From contig CM057842.1 of NCBI GenBank assembly GCA_030068075.1, forward strand, positions 40,448,659 through 40,512,658: DNA of 64,000 nucleotides, in the 5' to 3' direction. This DNA comes from Paguma larvata (Eukaryota; Chordata; Mammalia; Carnivora; Viverridae). The notes under the pieces are model-generated. The model was not told where the DNA came from. It searched no databases and was given only the letters and a program-made list of their open reading frames with translations. Positions 44,150 through 56,251 of the stretch are shown here, in pieces. Made by a program: the position numbers and the translations under genes. Position 1 is the first letter of the stretch. The number at the start of each line of letters is the position of its first letter.

Positions 44150-44460
44150 GTTCTCCATAGTAAAAATATGTGAATAATTACATGTTATCCATAGGAGACA
44201 GCACAGTAAATTGTGATACATCCATAATTTATAATACTAAGATGTGGTTAATAATCATACAGTCAGGCTGCATATGCTGAAGCATGGAAAAACAAAAGGA
44301 ATAACACAACACAAACAGTGGAATCCCATTTACGTGAAAATGTGCACACAGTCAAAAAGGGCACATATGTATAAAAATGGATATCATATATCGAGTCATC
44401 ACAATGTATACTTTAAATATCTTAGAAACTTATTTGTTGACTATACATCAATAAAACTGA
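44150..44460 (+). mobile_element. old L1 3' end, sense
   Basis: 'AAATTGTGATACATCCATAATTTATAATACTAAGATGTGG' and 'AATCCCATTTACGTGAAAATGTG' match the L1M ORF2 C-terminus and 3'UTR. It may be the continuation of 42930-43220 with the L2 stretch between them being a separate older piece. Confidence 0.6.
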
Positions 44461-44461
44461 A

Positions 44462-44525
44462 ATATATATATATACATATATGTATATATACATATATGTA
44501 CACACACACACACACACATACATAC
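44462..44525. repeat. (TA)n/(CA)n compound microsatellite
   Basis: TA/CATA units pass into about 20 bp of CA. Frames on both strands here are artefacts. Confidence 0.95.
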
Positions 44526-44589
44526 GAAAGGATACCAAATGATATGAAAGGATTTATACCAAATTGGTAACTCAGGAGAGTGAAGAACA

Positions 44590-44720
44590 TGTACACTGAA
44601 AGCTCCGTGAGAGTGACCCTGTCTCCGTTTCCTTATCAGGACAACCGTCATCAGGAGCTGTCCTTGGCAAGTATGTGGGAACTCAGTAGATATTGCCCAA
44701 TAAATGAAGGAATGAATGGT
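44590..44720 (+). mobile_element. L2 LINE 3' end, sense
   Basis: 'AGCTCCGTGAGAGTGACCCTGTCTCC', 'GTCCTTGGCAAGTATGTGGGAACTCAGTAGATATTGCCC' and 'AATAAATGAAGGAATGAATG' match the L2 3' terminus, including the terminal (TGAA)n. Confidence 0.8.
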
Positions 44721-44870
44721 TTTTGCCTTATAGTGTATATTTCTCTTCAGTTCAAAATTGAAGACACTATATGTGTGTACTACTCATGCAATTGAAATCA
44801 ACCAACCTACCAGCCAGCCACCTAACAAATTAAGAAAAATATTCCCCTGAAACTCTAGGAACAAGCATTT

Positions 44871-44964
44871 TTTAAAGTAATCACTACACCCAATGTGGGA
44901 CTCGAACTCATGACCCCAAGATCAAGAGTCTCATGCTCCACTGCCGAGCCAGTCAGATGCCCCT
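44871..44964 (-). mobile_element. old short tRNA-SINE, antisense
   Basis: Complement of the same short type as 24938-25045: 'CACCCAATGTGGGACTCGAACTCATGACC' (B box complement) and 'GCCGAGCCAGTCAGATGCCCC'. TSD aggaacaagcattt (44857-44870) resembles aagaacaagcacttt (44965-44979). Confidence 0.82.
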
Positions 44965-45046
44965 AAGAACAAGCACTTTGTATTAAAGAAGGCCTCCCAA
45001 GATATCATCAGACTAAATACTGAATCTTAATAGAGACTTTACTCCA

Positions 45047-45252
45047 AGGGCGCCTGGGTGGCTCACTTGGTTGAGCGTCTGACTTTGGCTCAGGTCATGA
45101 TCTCACAGTTGGTGGGTTTGAGCCCTTATCCAGCTCTGTGCTGATAGCAAGGAGCCTGGAGCCTGCTTTGGATTCTATGTCTCCCTCTCTCTCTGCCCCT
45201 CCCCCACTCATGCTCTGTCTCAAAGATGAATAACCATTTATAAAAGAAAGTA
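45047..45252 (+). mobile_element. CAN-SINE (feliform type)
   Basis: Near-consensus copy. TSD actttactcca at 45036-45046 recurs as actttactcct at 45253-45263. Confidence 0.95.
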
Positions 45253-45262
45253 ACTTTACTCC

Positions 45263-47094
45263 TAGTGACTTATTTTTTTTAATCTTTTTTTTTCAAATGA
45301 GAAGCACAAAGTTAGGCTCTATTTTCTCTCATATAAAGATTACTTTAAGTTTGGTGACCCAAAGCTTCTTGCAACTTCACAGGTAATTCCATGTGTATCT
45401 CCCAGAACCATTTATGTGTAGGGGAAAACTACTGCTTACAGACATAAATACAAAGTAACTCCATTATGTTGATTAAAATTGAGTCATAACTTCTGTGAGC
45501 TATAATGCAACTACTTGTTTAATACTGTTTCATCTCTCTTTGTTTACTATTAATTTATGACTTTGATTTTCCACCTTTACTATTTGATGCTTACTTACAC
45601 ATTTAAAGGAAGGAGTTTTATGGCAACGTAAAATTAGACATAAGATTAGTTCATTTTTAACTGGTTTTTAAAATAAGTCTCATGGCGTACATTTTTACAT
45701 AGAAACAATAAGCAGGTTGTTAATGGAAAAAAAGATCATTATTTCTTGGTGTGTTCACGCGGTTTTCTTTACTACAGAGAACTGCAAGAGAACAAAAAAT
45801 ATTTAGGGGCCCAGGAAAGTGCGAAAATCCCATATTTGTTGGAGGCAGAAAGAGAAAGGTCTTGATAAGAACTCACTTTCTTTCAGGTTTATGAAATGTA
45901 AGCAAAGGACATTCGCCCTCTGCTGGATTGTTTTGGAAAGATAGGAAAGAAGGAAACGTAAAAAAAAATTTTTTTTTTAAATTAAAGGAAGATGAAAAAA
46001 TGGACGGACAGAGACAGAAGAGGGGAAGAGGAAGGAAGGACAGTGGGAGAGAAAGACGGTGATGAGGGAAGCAGGAAGAAAATATATACTGAAGGGATTA
46101 TGTTACACTTTATATTGCTGCTGGAAATCTTGAATTCAGTCTGTAGAATGTATGACTCCGATTCTTTTATTTCTTCCGTTCTAATCCGGAAATGGTCTCC
46201 AGAATAGAAGCCATTTAACTTATAACCTTTTAGTGGTACAGAATGTCCCTAGACTAATAGATAATTACTACCACTTTAATGGATGACTGGGTATCATTGT
46301 CTTATAAAAGTTAAATTTGGTTTTGAAAATTTAACAAGTCTTTCACAACCTTAATTAGTTTTCATTAATAGAGTTTAAAATGATTAATGTCTTCCAATAA
46401 GTAAAATCCATGTTTAAATTTGCATTCATCATTCAAAAGGTTAGAAGTTTACTGAGACTGTCTGCATGTTCATAGGCAACCTGAATGCACAAGTAACAGG
46501 CAGATATCAGAGGAAGCACCACATTTATGGCGCTCTAGGCCAGTGACTCACAAGTCTTCTTGGGATCACAGTTAATGGAGATCAAAAACTTCTCTCCTGT
46601 CTTAAGAGTTCTTTAGTTGCCTCGAAGTGACCTACTGCTTAATCTATAAAGATTATTTCCCTGGTACACTGCCCCTCGATTTGATCCCTGAAGGAATGGT
46701 ACAACCAGAGTTTCCCCACCTTAAAAGTTCCCTCATGTTAAGATAGTGACTGCCGAAGACACTGACCCCGTAGCTTCCTCTTCCACCCTCTCTGATTCAG
46801 GAGGGGGAGTGCAGGGGAAAAAGTATAAATCATTCCCTCCAATTTATAACCTTTCACCCAGAGTAGGTTTTGTAAGTACTTCCAAAAGTTTGGTGTATTG
46901 GTGGATGGAGCAGAACTTAACTTCCACATCAAGACTTTTTGATGCTGCCTTAAAATATCCTTAACTCTATCTCTATTTCTCCATTTTTCCTTCCACCACC
47001 ATTGTCCAGACCACTGCCCTCTGTCACCTGGATTATAGCCATATCCATTTAAGTTGTCTTTTTTTTTTTTTTTTTGTCATCTTGCCGTCTTTAA
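45263..47094. other. unassigned sequence, includes a purine-rich patch
   Basis: No gene supported. 45985-46082 is almost all A and G on the plus strand (GAAGAGGGGAAGAGGAAGG type) and explains the 71-codon frame there. T-runs occur at 45971 and 47058. Confidence 0.45.
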
Positions 47095-47250
47095 ATTATT
47101 CTTGTGGTTTTGGGATAACACATATGGGGATTCACATCTCGGCTCTTTCTGTTATCAGTAGCTGATTTTGGACAAATTAATCTACCTTTGGACCCACAGG
47201 TAACTCATCTAAAAATGGGACAAATCTATCTCATAGGTGTATATCAAACA
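47095..47250 (+). mobile_element. MIR SINE, sense
   Basis: 'TTTGGACAAATTAATCTACCTTTGG', 'AACTCATCTAAAAATGGGACAAATCTATCTCATAGG' follow the MIR core and 3' part. Confidence 0.68.
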
Positions 47251-49799
47251 TTGCACACACATATGTACACATACATACATATCACATACACACAAGCATA
47301 TATCTTCATACATGTACACACAAATAATTAGCATCCAATCTGACTCAGAGTTTTTGATCAAAATTATCTATTATTCCTGTGTCTTTTTAGTAGATCTAAT
47401 TGAAAAATTTTCTAAACAGGGTATGTAAAAATATAATAATTACCTAGAATTCAAAACAAAATGCACCAAGTCTCTTATGAATAGTTTGGAGTAAGCATTC
47501 TGAAAATTTGGATGCTAGAGATATATCTTCTGGTTGTGGAAAGATCTGCAAGAAGAAGCAAAGACCAGTGAACTTTTCCTTTTGTTTATTTATTTTTTTT
47601 GTTTGTTTACTGCTAAGTTTAGAACAGAATTAAAGAGTAGCAGTGCTCTCTAATGGATGGAACAATACTGTCAGGATAAAGAATCCTGCACCCATAAAAT
47701 TCTGGAGAAACTACTTATTTTGTGATATTACTGAATTCAGTGAATATAATTAGCTTGGATATAAACATGGTTGGTAAACCCAGGTTTATTTCTCTGTTAG
47801 AAACTTTTGGCTGGAAATAATAATTGTATCAGGTTGCCATTCACAGTGGACGGAATGCTCCATTGGTTTGTTCTTCTGTATTCTTTTGATTGTACTGTGC
47901 TTGGAGAAATTTCCACCTTTTCTCAGACTTATCGTTACCTGGGATTCAGAACACTAATACAGCCTTCCTTTCCTTCTCCTCACTCCTAACTCAGCGCTCT
48001 GTCTCCTCCTGGTAACATCCTCTCCCTTCTTTTCGGGTGCCTCTACTTCACTCAGGTACTTTGATGGAGCCGTTCATCACGCTCTTCTTCTTACAGAGTC
48101 AGAGTGATCGACTCAGAAATGGGAGGAGAGCCCAAAAGACTTAATTACAATGCTTTTTGGAGACTTGATAGATGGCTGTGTGAAGAGAGATGCTTTTTCT
48201 TCTAGCCTCTAAACTGGAATGATTTCAAATGGAAAAAAAAAAATCAGTTTCTATGCCCACACTTGCATGGCTCATCAGTTTCACAGGAAAAGAGTGTAAA
48301 AATAGCATAAAAAGAAGAGGTACTTAAGGATGAAGGAATAAAGAGAGAAAGAAAAGAGAGACAACTAGCAAGACCATTGGGGACTTTTCAAGTATTTTGA
48401 TCTGTAACCTCTGAGTTTCTAGTGGTAAGCACAGTAAGGAGTTTCTTTCATTTAAGCTACTTTGAGATGAATTTCTGTCATATACAAAAGAGTCCTTACT
48501 AATAGACATTTCTCTTCTTAATATTATTCAAATCATGCTTTTTAACAGTGTATTTTTCCTTGATAAATCTATTTAAAAACTCTTTATTATCCCTTGCTGT
48601 AGAAAAAGAGAAAATGTTTTTCTTTTATTAGCTTGAATAAAACATAGCATTGAGTTAACAGATAGTAAAGTATTCTTTTCAGATTTGAGGCTCTTTGTAG
48701 ATTCTTGTAGCTCAAATCACACAAGGTGAGAACCGATGTGTCCTTTTATTCTGCACACAATGTCTTCTATTGGCAAATCTTTCTTTGTAAGAAGAGAGTA
48801 GATTGGGATTTAAGGTAAATACAAGTTCTAAAAGAAATTGAATCTAGCGAAAGTCATGTCATCCTATATCTAACCATCAAAGTGAAGGATAGCCATCCGC
48901 TTGGCTTTTCAAGACATTGTAAGTCAAGAAGAATTAGGAATAGGGAAAGAAATGAAGACACTGTGTATAAGAGCTAGGAGGCAAGGAGAAATTAATGCCA
49001 CTCTTGACATTCATCAAAGGGACATAGATGGACAGAAAGACTGAGCTCTCTGGCACACCTTCCTCAGTGAAGAGGAGCAGCCATAGGAAGGTCTTAAGTA
49101 GCACAAGGACAAGCTGGATGTGCAAAGATGCGCATGCAGTCTGGTGACCCTGCGCCTTCCTCCACAGGAAGAATTGATGAATCCTTTGGAATCAATAGAA
49201 AAGCTGCATCTTGTCTCCTGCAGTTCTCAGTCTGTTCTTTGAGTGTGTTATGATGGATAGAGTTCGTGTCCATGAATACATTAGAGGAAAATGTAGTGCT
49301 ACATCTTAATGTTTTCTAAGGCCATCGATAAGTGGCCAAATATGAAATACCTATAACCTACTCCATTATAAACGGATAGAGAAGGAAAGACACCTGTAAG
49401 GCTTCGGTCGGTTTTGAGATGACCAATAGGAACTACCTGAATTTGAATTTGTCTGAGGCATTTGGTAGCCATGAGATAGTCTCTGAAGTATTATCACTAG
49501 TTGTACCATATGGGTGGGCTCAGCCTGTGTCCTTTATCCTTTCCCAGTATGAGATGTCAGCCAGTTTTCAAGTTCAATCCTTAAGCATGAAGCCTGTTTC
49601 CCTCCAATTTATCTTCTTCACTGAAGTGTCATATTCAAAATGTACATCTGACCTCTTAGTTTAAAAGACATCATCAGTTCCCTGTAGGGCCGAGATTCAT
49701 GTCTTAGACTTTTTCTATCCTAGTCTCTGTCCTCCTCTCCAGGTTTACCTTCCATATTACGTTTTATGCGTTCAGAACACACTGTTTGTCGAATTACAT
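47251..49799. other. unassigned sequence, no gene seen
   Basis: Low-complexity CA/TA fragments at 47255-47320. Otherwise no recognised repeat. The frames at 47807-47989 and 49419-49664 have no domain and no exon context. Confidence 0.45.
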
Positions 49800-50060
49800 G
49801 GTATTACATCTTTGATGTTATTAATGCTGTACCCTGCCTAACATACTGTTTGTACCATTTTTCCCTTGCTCACCACCTACCCATCCTACAGGACCCCAAC
49901 TGAGGGTTTATTTTCTTGTGGAAGCCTTTTTCAGATCTTCATATTCTCATTAAGTTCTCTTTTTCTTTACCTTTAAAGTGTTCTTACATACTTATTGAAA
50001 GCATGTGGTTCTGTGTTTATTACACATCTTCCATGACCCCTTTCAGCATAAAGTCCTGGT
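49800..50060 (+). mobile_element. L2 LINE fragment, sense
   Basis: 'TTGTGGAAGCCTTTTTCAGATC', 'GTTCTTACATACTTATTGAAAGCATGTGG' and 'TTATTACACATCTTCCATGACCCC' recall the L2 3' region ('ggaagccttccctgacc ... agcacttatcac'). Divergent. Confidence 0.5.
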
Positions 50061-50264
50061 TTTATTTAGCTTTTAGTGACCCAGCAGAAGTATCCAGTGT
50101 CTATTTGTAAACAGACATGAACCACAATCAGTAGTAGCTTTTAGGATATTACTGTGCCTGAGTCAACTTCCTGGTGTGCTAAACAAGTTATTTGGATGTT
50201 AATCTGGATTTCATTCTTCCTAGATTATTTTTGTTTCTTTCATGCAAGTAGGTTGACCTTTGGG

Positions 50265-50575
50265 CTCATTTCATAGATAAGTTTCTAGGGCTCCTACAGC
50301 AAATGACCACAGAGTATAGCTCATCACTCCAATTTCTGCCTCTGTTTTCACATGGCCTTTCCCCCTCTGTGTCAACACAGTGTCTGCAAATGTCTCTCTC
50401 TCTCTCTCTCTCAGGACAGCAGTCATTGGATTTAAGGCATACCCTACTCCAATATGACCTCATCTTAATTTGATCATCCGCAAAGACCTTATTTCCAAGT
50501 AAGGTTGCCTTTGCAGGTCCCGGAGAGTAAGGTTTCGGCATAACTTTTGGGGACGCCATTTAATTCAAACCTTTG
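50265..50575 (-). mobile_element. ERVL-MaLR LTR (MLT1/MST-like), antisense
   Basis: 'TTCACATGGCCTTTCCCCCTCTGTG', 'GGACAGCAGTCATTGGATTTAAGGC', 'TGACCTCATCTTAATTTGATCATC', 'AAAGACCTTATTTCCAAGTAAGG' and 'ACTTTTGGGGACGCCATTTAATTC' follow the complement of a MaLR LTR in order. A (CT)n run (50395-50413) interrupts it. The 97-codon minus frame is inside the LTR and is not a gene. Confidence 0.75.
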
Positions 50576-50579
50576 TCTT

Positions 50580-52519
50580 TGGTGAGGACTGCATCACAGG
50601 GTCAGAGGCAGTTGTTGCCACTAGACAACATGTTTTCCTGTGTTTTTCTGACTTTCACTGCCAGAAGTGATTGTGCTTCTTATTGAAACTATGCTGGAAG
50701 AGTGGTTTGTGGGTAGGAAAGAGGGACTAAGTCAAAGAGAGAGAGGGCGAGGGACACACACACACACACACAGATTCCAAGACTGGGTGAGTAGAGATGT
50801 GATAACCCTGCAGCAGCCAGTGACCTTTCTTTAGCAATAGTCAGAGATGGGAAGACTGAAGGCAAAAATTAAACTCAGGAAATTTTTTTTTTTTTTGGTG
50901 AATATCCCCTTGTCATTGTCCTGCATTTCACAGAGCACAGGAGTGGCCTTGAACCATTAAGATATTGAATGGCCACCACCATAATGGTCTAAAGAAGGTA
51001 ATTTTCCCATTTTCCAAGATTCCTCTAAGTCTAATTTGGCATTTGAAAGCACTCTGCTTTGGAAGTTCTGGCTGAAGAGATTGCTCATCCCACTGTTCAT
51101 GTCAAGATGTCTTTGATTCTATTCCCTGTCATTTTTCTATGCGAAAACGACAGCCTTTTTGTCGCCAATGGACATGGTTCACTGTCTATCACAGAGTACA
51201 GTGTAAATAAATATTTCCAAAAATGCACAAAATCTTATTATTCTTATCAAGTGTTAGTAGCTCAGTGTTGACTTTGCAGAAAACCAAAATGTAAGACAGA
51301 AGCCAGAAATCTTAAGTAGATTGAGATTGCTTTTTTGTGGTAGGTGATGTGCTCTGCTCTTACCAGCTGGCACTGGCTGAGGTCTGGGGTTCATCTTCTC
51401 CATTAGTCAAAGAGTGGGCTGAACACTCCGACCTTCTTCTAGGGTCTGGAAAAGTCAAATTTTTGTTCTTGTTGTTCATTTGTTTTCTTTTGTTTTGTAG
51501 TGGTGGGTTGGGGTGGCTGTGGGGATAAAATGGATACAGCTTAAAACAGTACAGAAGGTCGATCTCCCCCACCCCGCTAATGCATGTCCAGTACTGACCC
51601 CAGGGAAGGACAGTCTGCCAAAGGTGTTCCAGAGATGGCCTCTCTGGAACTTTCTCATTGCCTGCCCATCACACAGAGCTCTTGAACCCCCTCTCTTGAA
51701 AGGCATTCTTTCTGTGTGCTTTAGATTTTCTATTTTTTATTCGTAAATAATGAATTCATTTTCTCCTTATTTTTATATGTCTTTGCCGTCATAGCCTCTT
51801 TTAAGGAAAGTGCAACTATAAGAGTAAAAATGCTAGGCAAGGTGAAAGCATCAGAAAGGTACAGAGTTTCGAAGTAAACAAGTGGACAGTTCTGGACAAA
51901 AATGGATGTGAAAAGTGATGGCAGCTTCCAAGATAAGGAAGCATCATATTAAACTTTTTTTTTTTTTAAGTTCTTAGTGCCAAAAGGTATTTTGAAATCA
52001 GAATGACAGATCTATAGAACTGAAATTTCATGTTTCCCAAGGTGTGCTCCAGTGCAAAACAGTCCTAAAACATTCTCAAGGGATAATAAAATTCATTGGT
52101 GAAATATCGTTGTAAACCTTGCAGGCCACCTTCCTGACAATGCACACCAGCAAGTGACAGGCTGTAAGAAACCCCTGCAGAAAGGAAATCCGTTTAACAT
52201 AGTAAGTCCAAATTGACTTGGGTAATACCAATGAACTTTTCTAGAACTGATAATCCAAGGAATACACTTGAGAATATGCTGGTGTGGTTCACCAGAATTC
52301 ATGGACAAAAGTCAAAAGTAAAGGGAAGCCAAGTTGTCTTAATTTCCAGGCCCGTCATTGTTCTTATATTACACACTCCACAAGAGAAATTGAAATCACG
52401 TGGTTATAGAACTCCTTAATAAATCTCTCCCTGTCCTTAATCGGTATCCTAGTAGGTGGGGGTCAAACAAGATTTGATAAAGCAGATTGGATGAGTATAA
52501 TATGTTTTACTCGTAAGTG
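50580..52519. other. unassigned sequence, no gene seen
   Basis: Contains a (CA)n tract at 50755-50772 and a T16 run at 50883. Overlapping frames at 51337-51746 on both strands have no recognisable domain. Confidence 0.45.
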
Positions 52520-52650
52520 TAACAAAAAGAGATGATTGTATCACAACGTGAATATCCTTAATGCTGCAGAACTGTACACTTAAGAAATGGGTAAAGTGGC
52601 AAATTTTTTTAATGTATATTTTAACCACAATTTTTTTTTTTTTTTTTAAG
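52520..52650 (+). mobile_element. L1M 3' terminus, sense
   Basis: 'CACAACGTGAATATCCTTAATGCTGCAGAACTGTACACTTAAGAAATGGG' and 'GTATATTTTAACCACAA' match the end of L1M elements. Confidence 0.65.
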
Positions 52651-53179
52651 GAAGGAAGGGAGGGCGGGAGGAGAAAATAGTCCTTGGTATCAGCCCTGCC
52701 AAAATATTTTCAAGATGGTGCTGTCTCCTTTTGGAAGTCAGGAAGCAGCCTTCCAAAACGCGGAAACAAAAGTCCTTACTTACCAAAACGGGGAACCTGT
52801 GTGTTTCATAAAATCACATCATAGAACATCTTTTTTTTTTTTTTTTTGTAAATTCCATTCACCTTCCCTCATTTTATGTAATGAAGCCCAAATCTTAACC
52901 TTCTTTTTGTTTCTTTGAGAGAACTATTTTATTTCAAAATTAGGAAGATCAGTAGGTAAGTTATCTTTGGCTTGTCAGTCATTGGACAGAGGGAAGATTG
53001 CGTTCCACGGGAGAGCCACTTTCTGTTTTGCTGTAGTGGTCCCAAATGAAAATGCACATTTTTTTTCCTAGTTGTTTTTGGTTTGTTTTTTAAGAGAAAT
53101 TTTTTATAGTTTAGAGATTTTTGATAAGTTGGAGGTTTTTCTTACTTTCTGCGGTATCTCTCATTTTAAGGCTGCGTTG

Positions 53180-53395
53180 AGAAGCACTTGGGTGGCTCTG
53201 TCGGTTAGGGATCTGACTTCGGCTCAGGCCATGATCTCGCAATTCGTGATTTCGAGCCCCGTGTCAGGCTCTGTGCTGACAGCTCAGAACCTGGAGCCTG
53301 CTTCAGTTTCTGTGTCTCCCTCTCTCTCTGCCCCTGCCCCACTCACATTCTCTCTCTCTCTCTCTCTCTCTCAAATAAGTAAAAACATTAAAAAA
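53180..53395 (+). mobile_element. CAN-SINE (feliform type)
   Basis: Full copy with TSD aaggctgcgttg at 53168-53179 and aaggctgtgttg at 53396-53407 (one transition). The 130-codon frame at 53072-53464, the second longest in the window, simply reads through this SINE. Confidence 0.96.
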
Positions 53396-53407
53396 AAGGC
53401 TGTGTTG

Positions 53408-54179
53408 CAAAAAAGATTGCACTTTACGACACTTTACTACTCTCAGAAGACTGAATCATTATGAAATTCCTATGCTACTGGCGTTGGGTGGATGTGGTTG
53501 GCATGTTTAAAACCTTTCCGAGTGACCTCCCTGATTCTCAATTTTAGTGAGGCAGAAAGAGGATTATAATATGTTAATCTGACAGAAAAAATATATATTT
53601 CTCAAAAATGAAACTTTGAAATATAAAATTGTTGAAGTATTTTAATTAAAATACAACATACCTTGATAATTACATAATATCATTATACAATATATTTGAA
53701 ATAATTGTTGTAATCTCAAATTTATATTTTTGAATTTAAAAACTGGTGATTCTGTTGATGGAAAGATGAAGTAAATAGTCACTTAAGAAAAAAAATTTCT
53801 TCTGTTCAAAATATTGCTATAGTGTTTGATCAAGTTCAATTTTGGTCATATTCCAACATCATTCCCAAGAGGACTTCCCTTCTAGCAAATAACTTTCATG
53901 TTTCATAACCTTAGCTTTGCATAATGCTATGTCTTAGCCAAGAGCAGAGCTAACATTTTGTTAATATGCCTAGCCACAGCAATCCAGAGAGGGAGTTTAG
54001 AGTCTTGGAGTTAGATAACTGTGAAAATTTGGTCATAACAACTCAACCTAAATCTGAGTTTTTTTCAAACATTTGGTGAGGTTTAATGGGGGAAAAAATT
54101 ACCGTCATGCTTATTAGGTGGTTAAACTCATAACGCTCTTAGACAGTAAATGCTCTTGGAAAGCTTTAACCATTATCAC
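53408..54179. other. unassigned AT-rich sequence, no gene seen
   Basis: Strongly AT-rich, especially 53570-53750. No recognised repeat or exon. Confidence 0.5.
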
Positions 54180-54450
54180 TTACCATTATTATTATTCATT
54201 TATTCATCCACTCAAAAATATTTTTGAACATATGACCTGTTCTAGATGCTTGGGATACATCAGTAGTCAGGAGGGACAAAGGCTCCTGTTTTCATTGAGC
54301 TCATAAGAGAAAAATAATAAATAACTAAGCAAACTGTATATCATGTTAAAAAATGATAGTGCTATAGGAAAACCAAGGTAAGCCATGGACTTTGGGTGAT
54401 GATGATCTAGTAACGTAAGTTCATCAGCCATAACGAATATAGTACTCTGG
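54180..54450 (-). mobile_element. L2 LINE 3' end, antisense
   Basis: 'TTCATTTATTCATCCACTC', 'CTGTTCTAGATGCTTGGGATACATCAGTAG' and 'CTCCTGTTTTCATTGAGCTCATAAG' are the complement of the L2 3' end. Confidence 0.75.
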
Positions 54451-54639
54451 TAGGGAATGTTGGAGGGGAGAAGCTATGTGGTTTTGCAAGCCGGAAGTAT
54501 ATAAGAAATATCTATCCTCCCTTCAATTTTGCAATGAACCTTACACTGCTCTAAAAAATAAAGTCTTAATTTTAAAAGAATGATGTCTGCATGGAAGGGT
54601 AAGTTGATGCTCACCTCCTGAGTATTTGTTGACTCTCAT

Positions 54640-55125
54640 CTTCAAATCAAGTTCAAACTATATGGCCTGTATTTGAAGACCTTGGATAACTGGTCACTAC
54701 ACTCCTTACCCAAACTCACATCCCTTTCTTCCCCCAAGTAAATCCATCATCCTTTTCTTTGAGGACCTATAGGTTCATATATACCTCTGCCTTCACTTTT
54801 TCCATTGTGGAATATTTTTGTTGCCTTCTCAATCATTCCACCTTTAATTGTGAAGATCCAGCTCAAATCGTACTTCGTCTAAACGGCCTCTTTTCGCTTC
54901 TGTAGCTTGCATTTATCTTTCTTTCTCTAAACTACTATGATAATTATTGTGTTTGCTCACTGGAAGAATTAATGACTCCTAGTTTATCATGTCATCCATG
55001 ATGTATGTTTTTTTATCTTCCTCCCCACGGCAGTGGGCAGTGTTACAGTTTTAGAGCTCTGCCCAGAGACACTGGCAGAGATTAGGATGAAGATACAATA
55101 AATATTTGCGAATGGTCATCAGTAA
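54640..55125 (+). mobile_element. L2 LINE 3' region, sense
   Basis: 'GAAGATCCAGCTCAAATCGTACTTCGTCTAAACGGCC' near 54852-54890, 'GGCAGTGGGCAGTG' type text near 55030 and the terminal 'ACAATAAATATTTGCGAATGG' match L2 in order. With the antisense copy 190 bp upstream it forms an inverted L2 pair. Confidence 0.78.
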
Positions 55126-56190
55126 ATATCTGTTGATCATTTTGAATATAACTCAGACAAAGTATGTTTGTGCTAACAAGTAGGAAAGGTTTTATACTTT
55201 GGAAATGCATTCATAGAAACTATTCATCTGCAAAACAAGTAAGCAAAGTAAAAGAATTTGAGAAGTAACACTGTAAATCGTGGCTTTGAGATCTGAAGTT
55301 TTTAGCCTTCCCTTAATGCAAATATCTCAAAAACAACTTGAGCAGAGAAAATAGGAACATTGAGTGACATGGTGTGGACGAATGCATCTTTTGATTTAAC
55401 TTGTCTGTTTTGCTTTATTCAATAATATATTTTTCCTCCTCCTTTTCACATCGCTGACTTTTAGTTTAATGGTTTTAAAAGTGTGTGATGGGGCTTTAGA
55501 AGTGAACGTAGACAGACAAAAAGTTTCTTCGTCTTTTTGTCCCATGCCTATATTTTACACAAGGTCAATAACAGGCTTCAGTGTTTTTACAATTACCAGG
55601 AGGATGGGATTTGTTATTGTGTGCAGATAAATGTGCTGATGCCTCCATTATTTATGGGATGAGATAAAAGTCATGCAGCCTTCTGAGACAAAAGGCAGGT
55701 ATATGTTTTATATCTATATTTTTGATGAGTTCTCTCATAGACATTGTGCCTTCCATAGTCCAGTGACTACCTAATGTAAATTTCAGGTGAAGTAAAGCTG
55801 TCAACATTTAGTATTTTTTATGACTTACATTTATGCAGCTAGGGAACAAACATCTCACTTTGGAAAAAAATAAAAACTTGGTTGTAGCAGGTAGAGTGAA
55901 ATGGTTTGTTTTTTTTTTTTATTTTATTTATTTATTTTTTAGTTTGTAGTATTTATGTTAGAGAAAAATGACCCCAGCCAAAGTAATTTTAAGGGCGTCT
56001 ATGTGAAAGGAATAATGGACCTCACAGATTAAAATGCTTCTGAAATATTTTCAAATAGGAAATCTGACTTTGTGACTTTAGAAAATAGAAGACAGTTAAA
56101 AATTTTTAAAGTGAGTGGAATATGTTGCCAGCCACCTACCAAGATAATATTTTTAACTGATAGTCAGCAGAACCTTGATCTTACTCCCGC
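55126..56190. other. unassigned sequence, possible conserved noncoding island
   Basis: 55440-55720 has no repeat signature, mixed composition and TF-site-like words (for example AGATAA and TTTATGG). This is compatible with a conserved noncoding element, but conservation cannot be seen from one sequence. T/A-rich low complexity lies at 55908-55937. Confidence 0.35.
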
Positions 56191-56198
56191 CTCCCAGT

Positions 56199-56251
56199 CC
56201 CTCCCCACCCCCCCACCCCCCACCCCCACCCCCCCACCCCCCCCCACCCCC
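56199..56251. repeat. C-rich tract, G-quadruplex motif on minus strand
   Basis: About 50 bp made of C4-C9 runs separated by single A residues. The minus strand therefore has at least six G-runs of four or more with 1-nt loops, a strong intrastrand G-quadruplex motif. The plus strand could form an i-motif. Frames here encode only proline/histidine/threonine-rich low complexity. Confidence 0.95.

Noticed and set aside
53072..53464. 130-codon open frame, second longest in the window
   Set aside because: It reads through a CAN-SINE (53180-53395); the serine/leucine-rich part is the (CT)n block.
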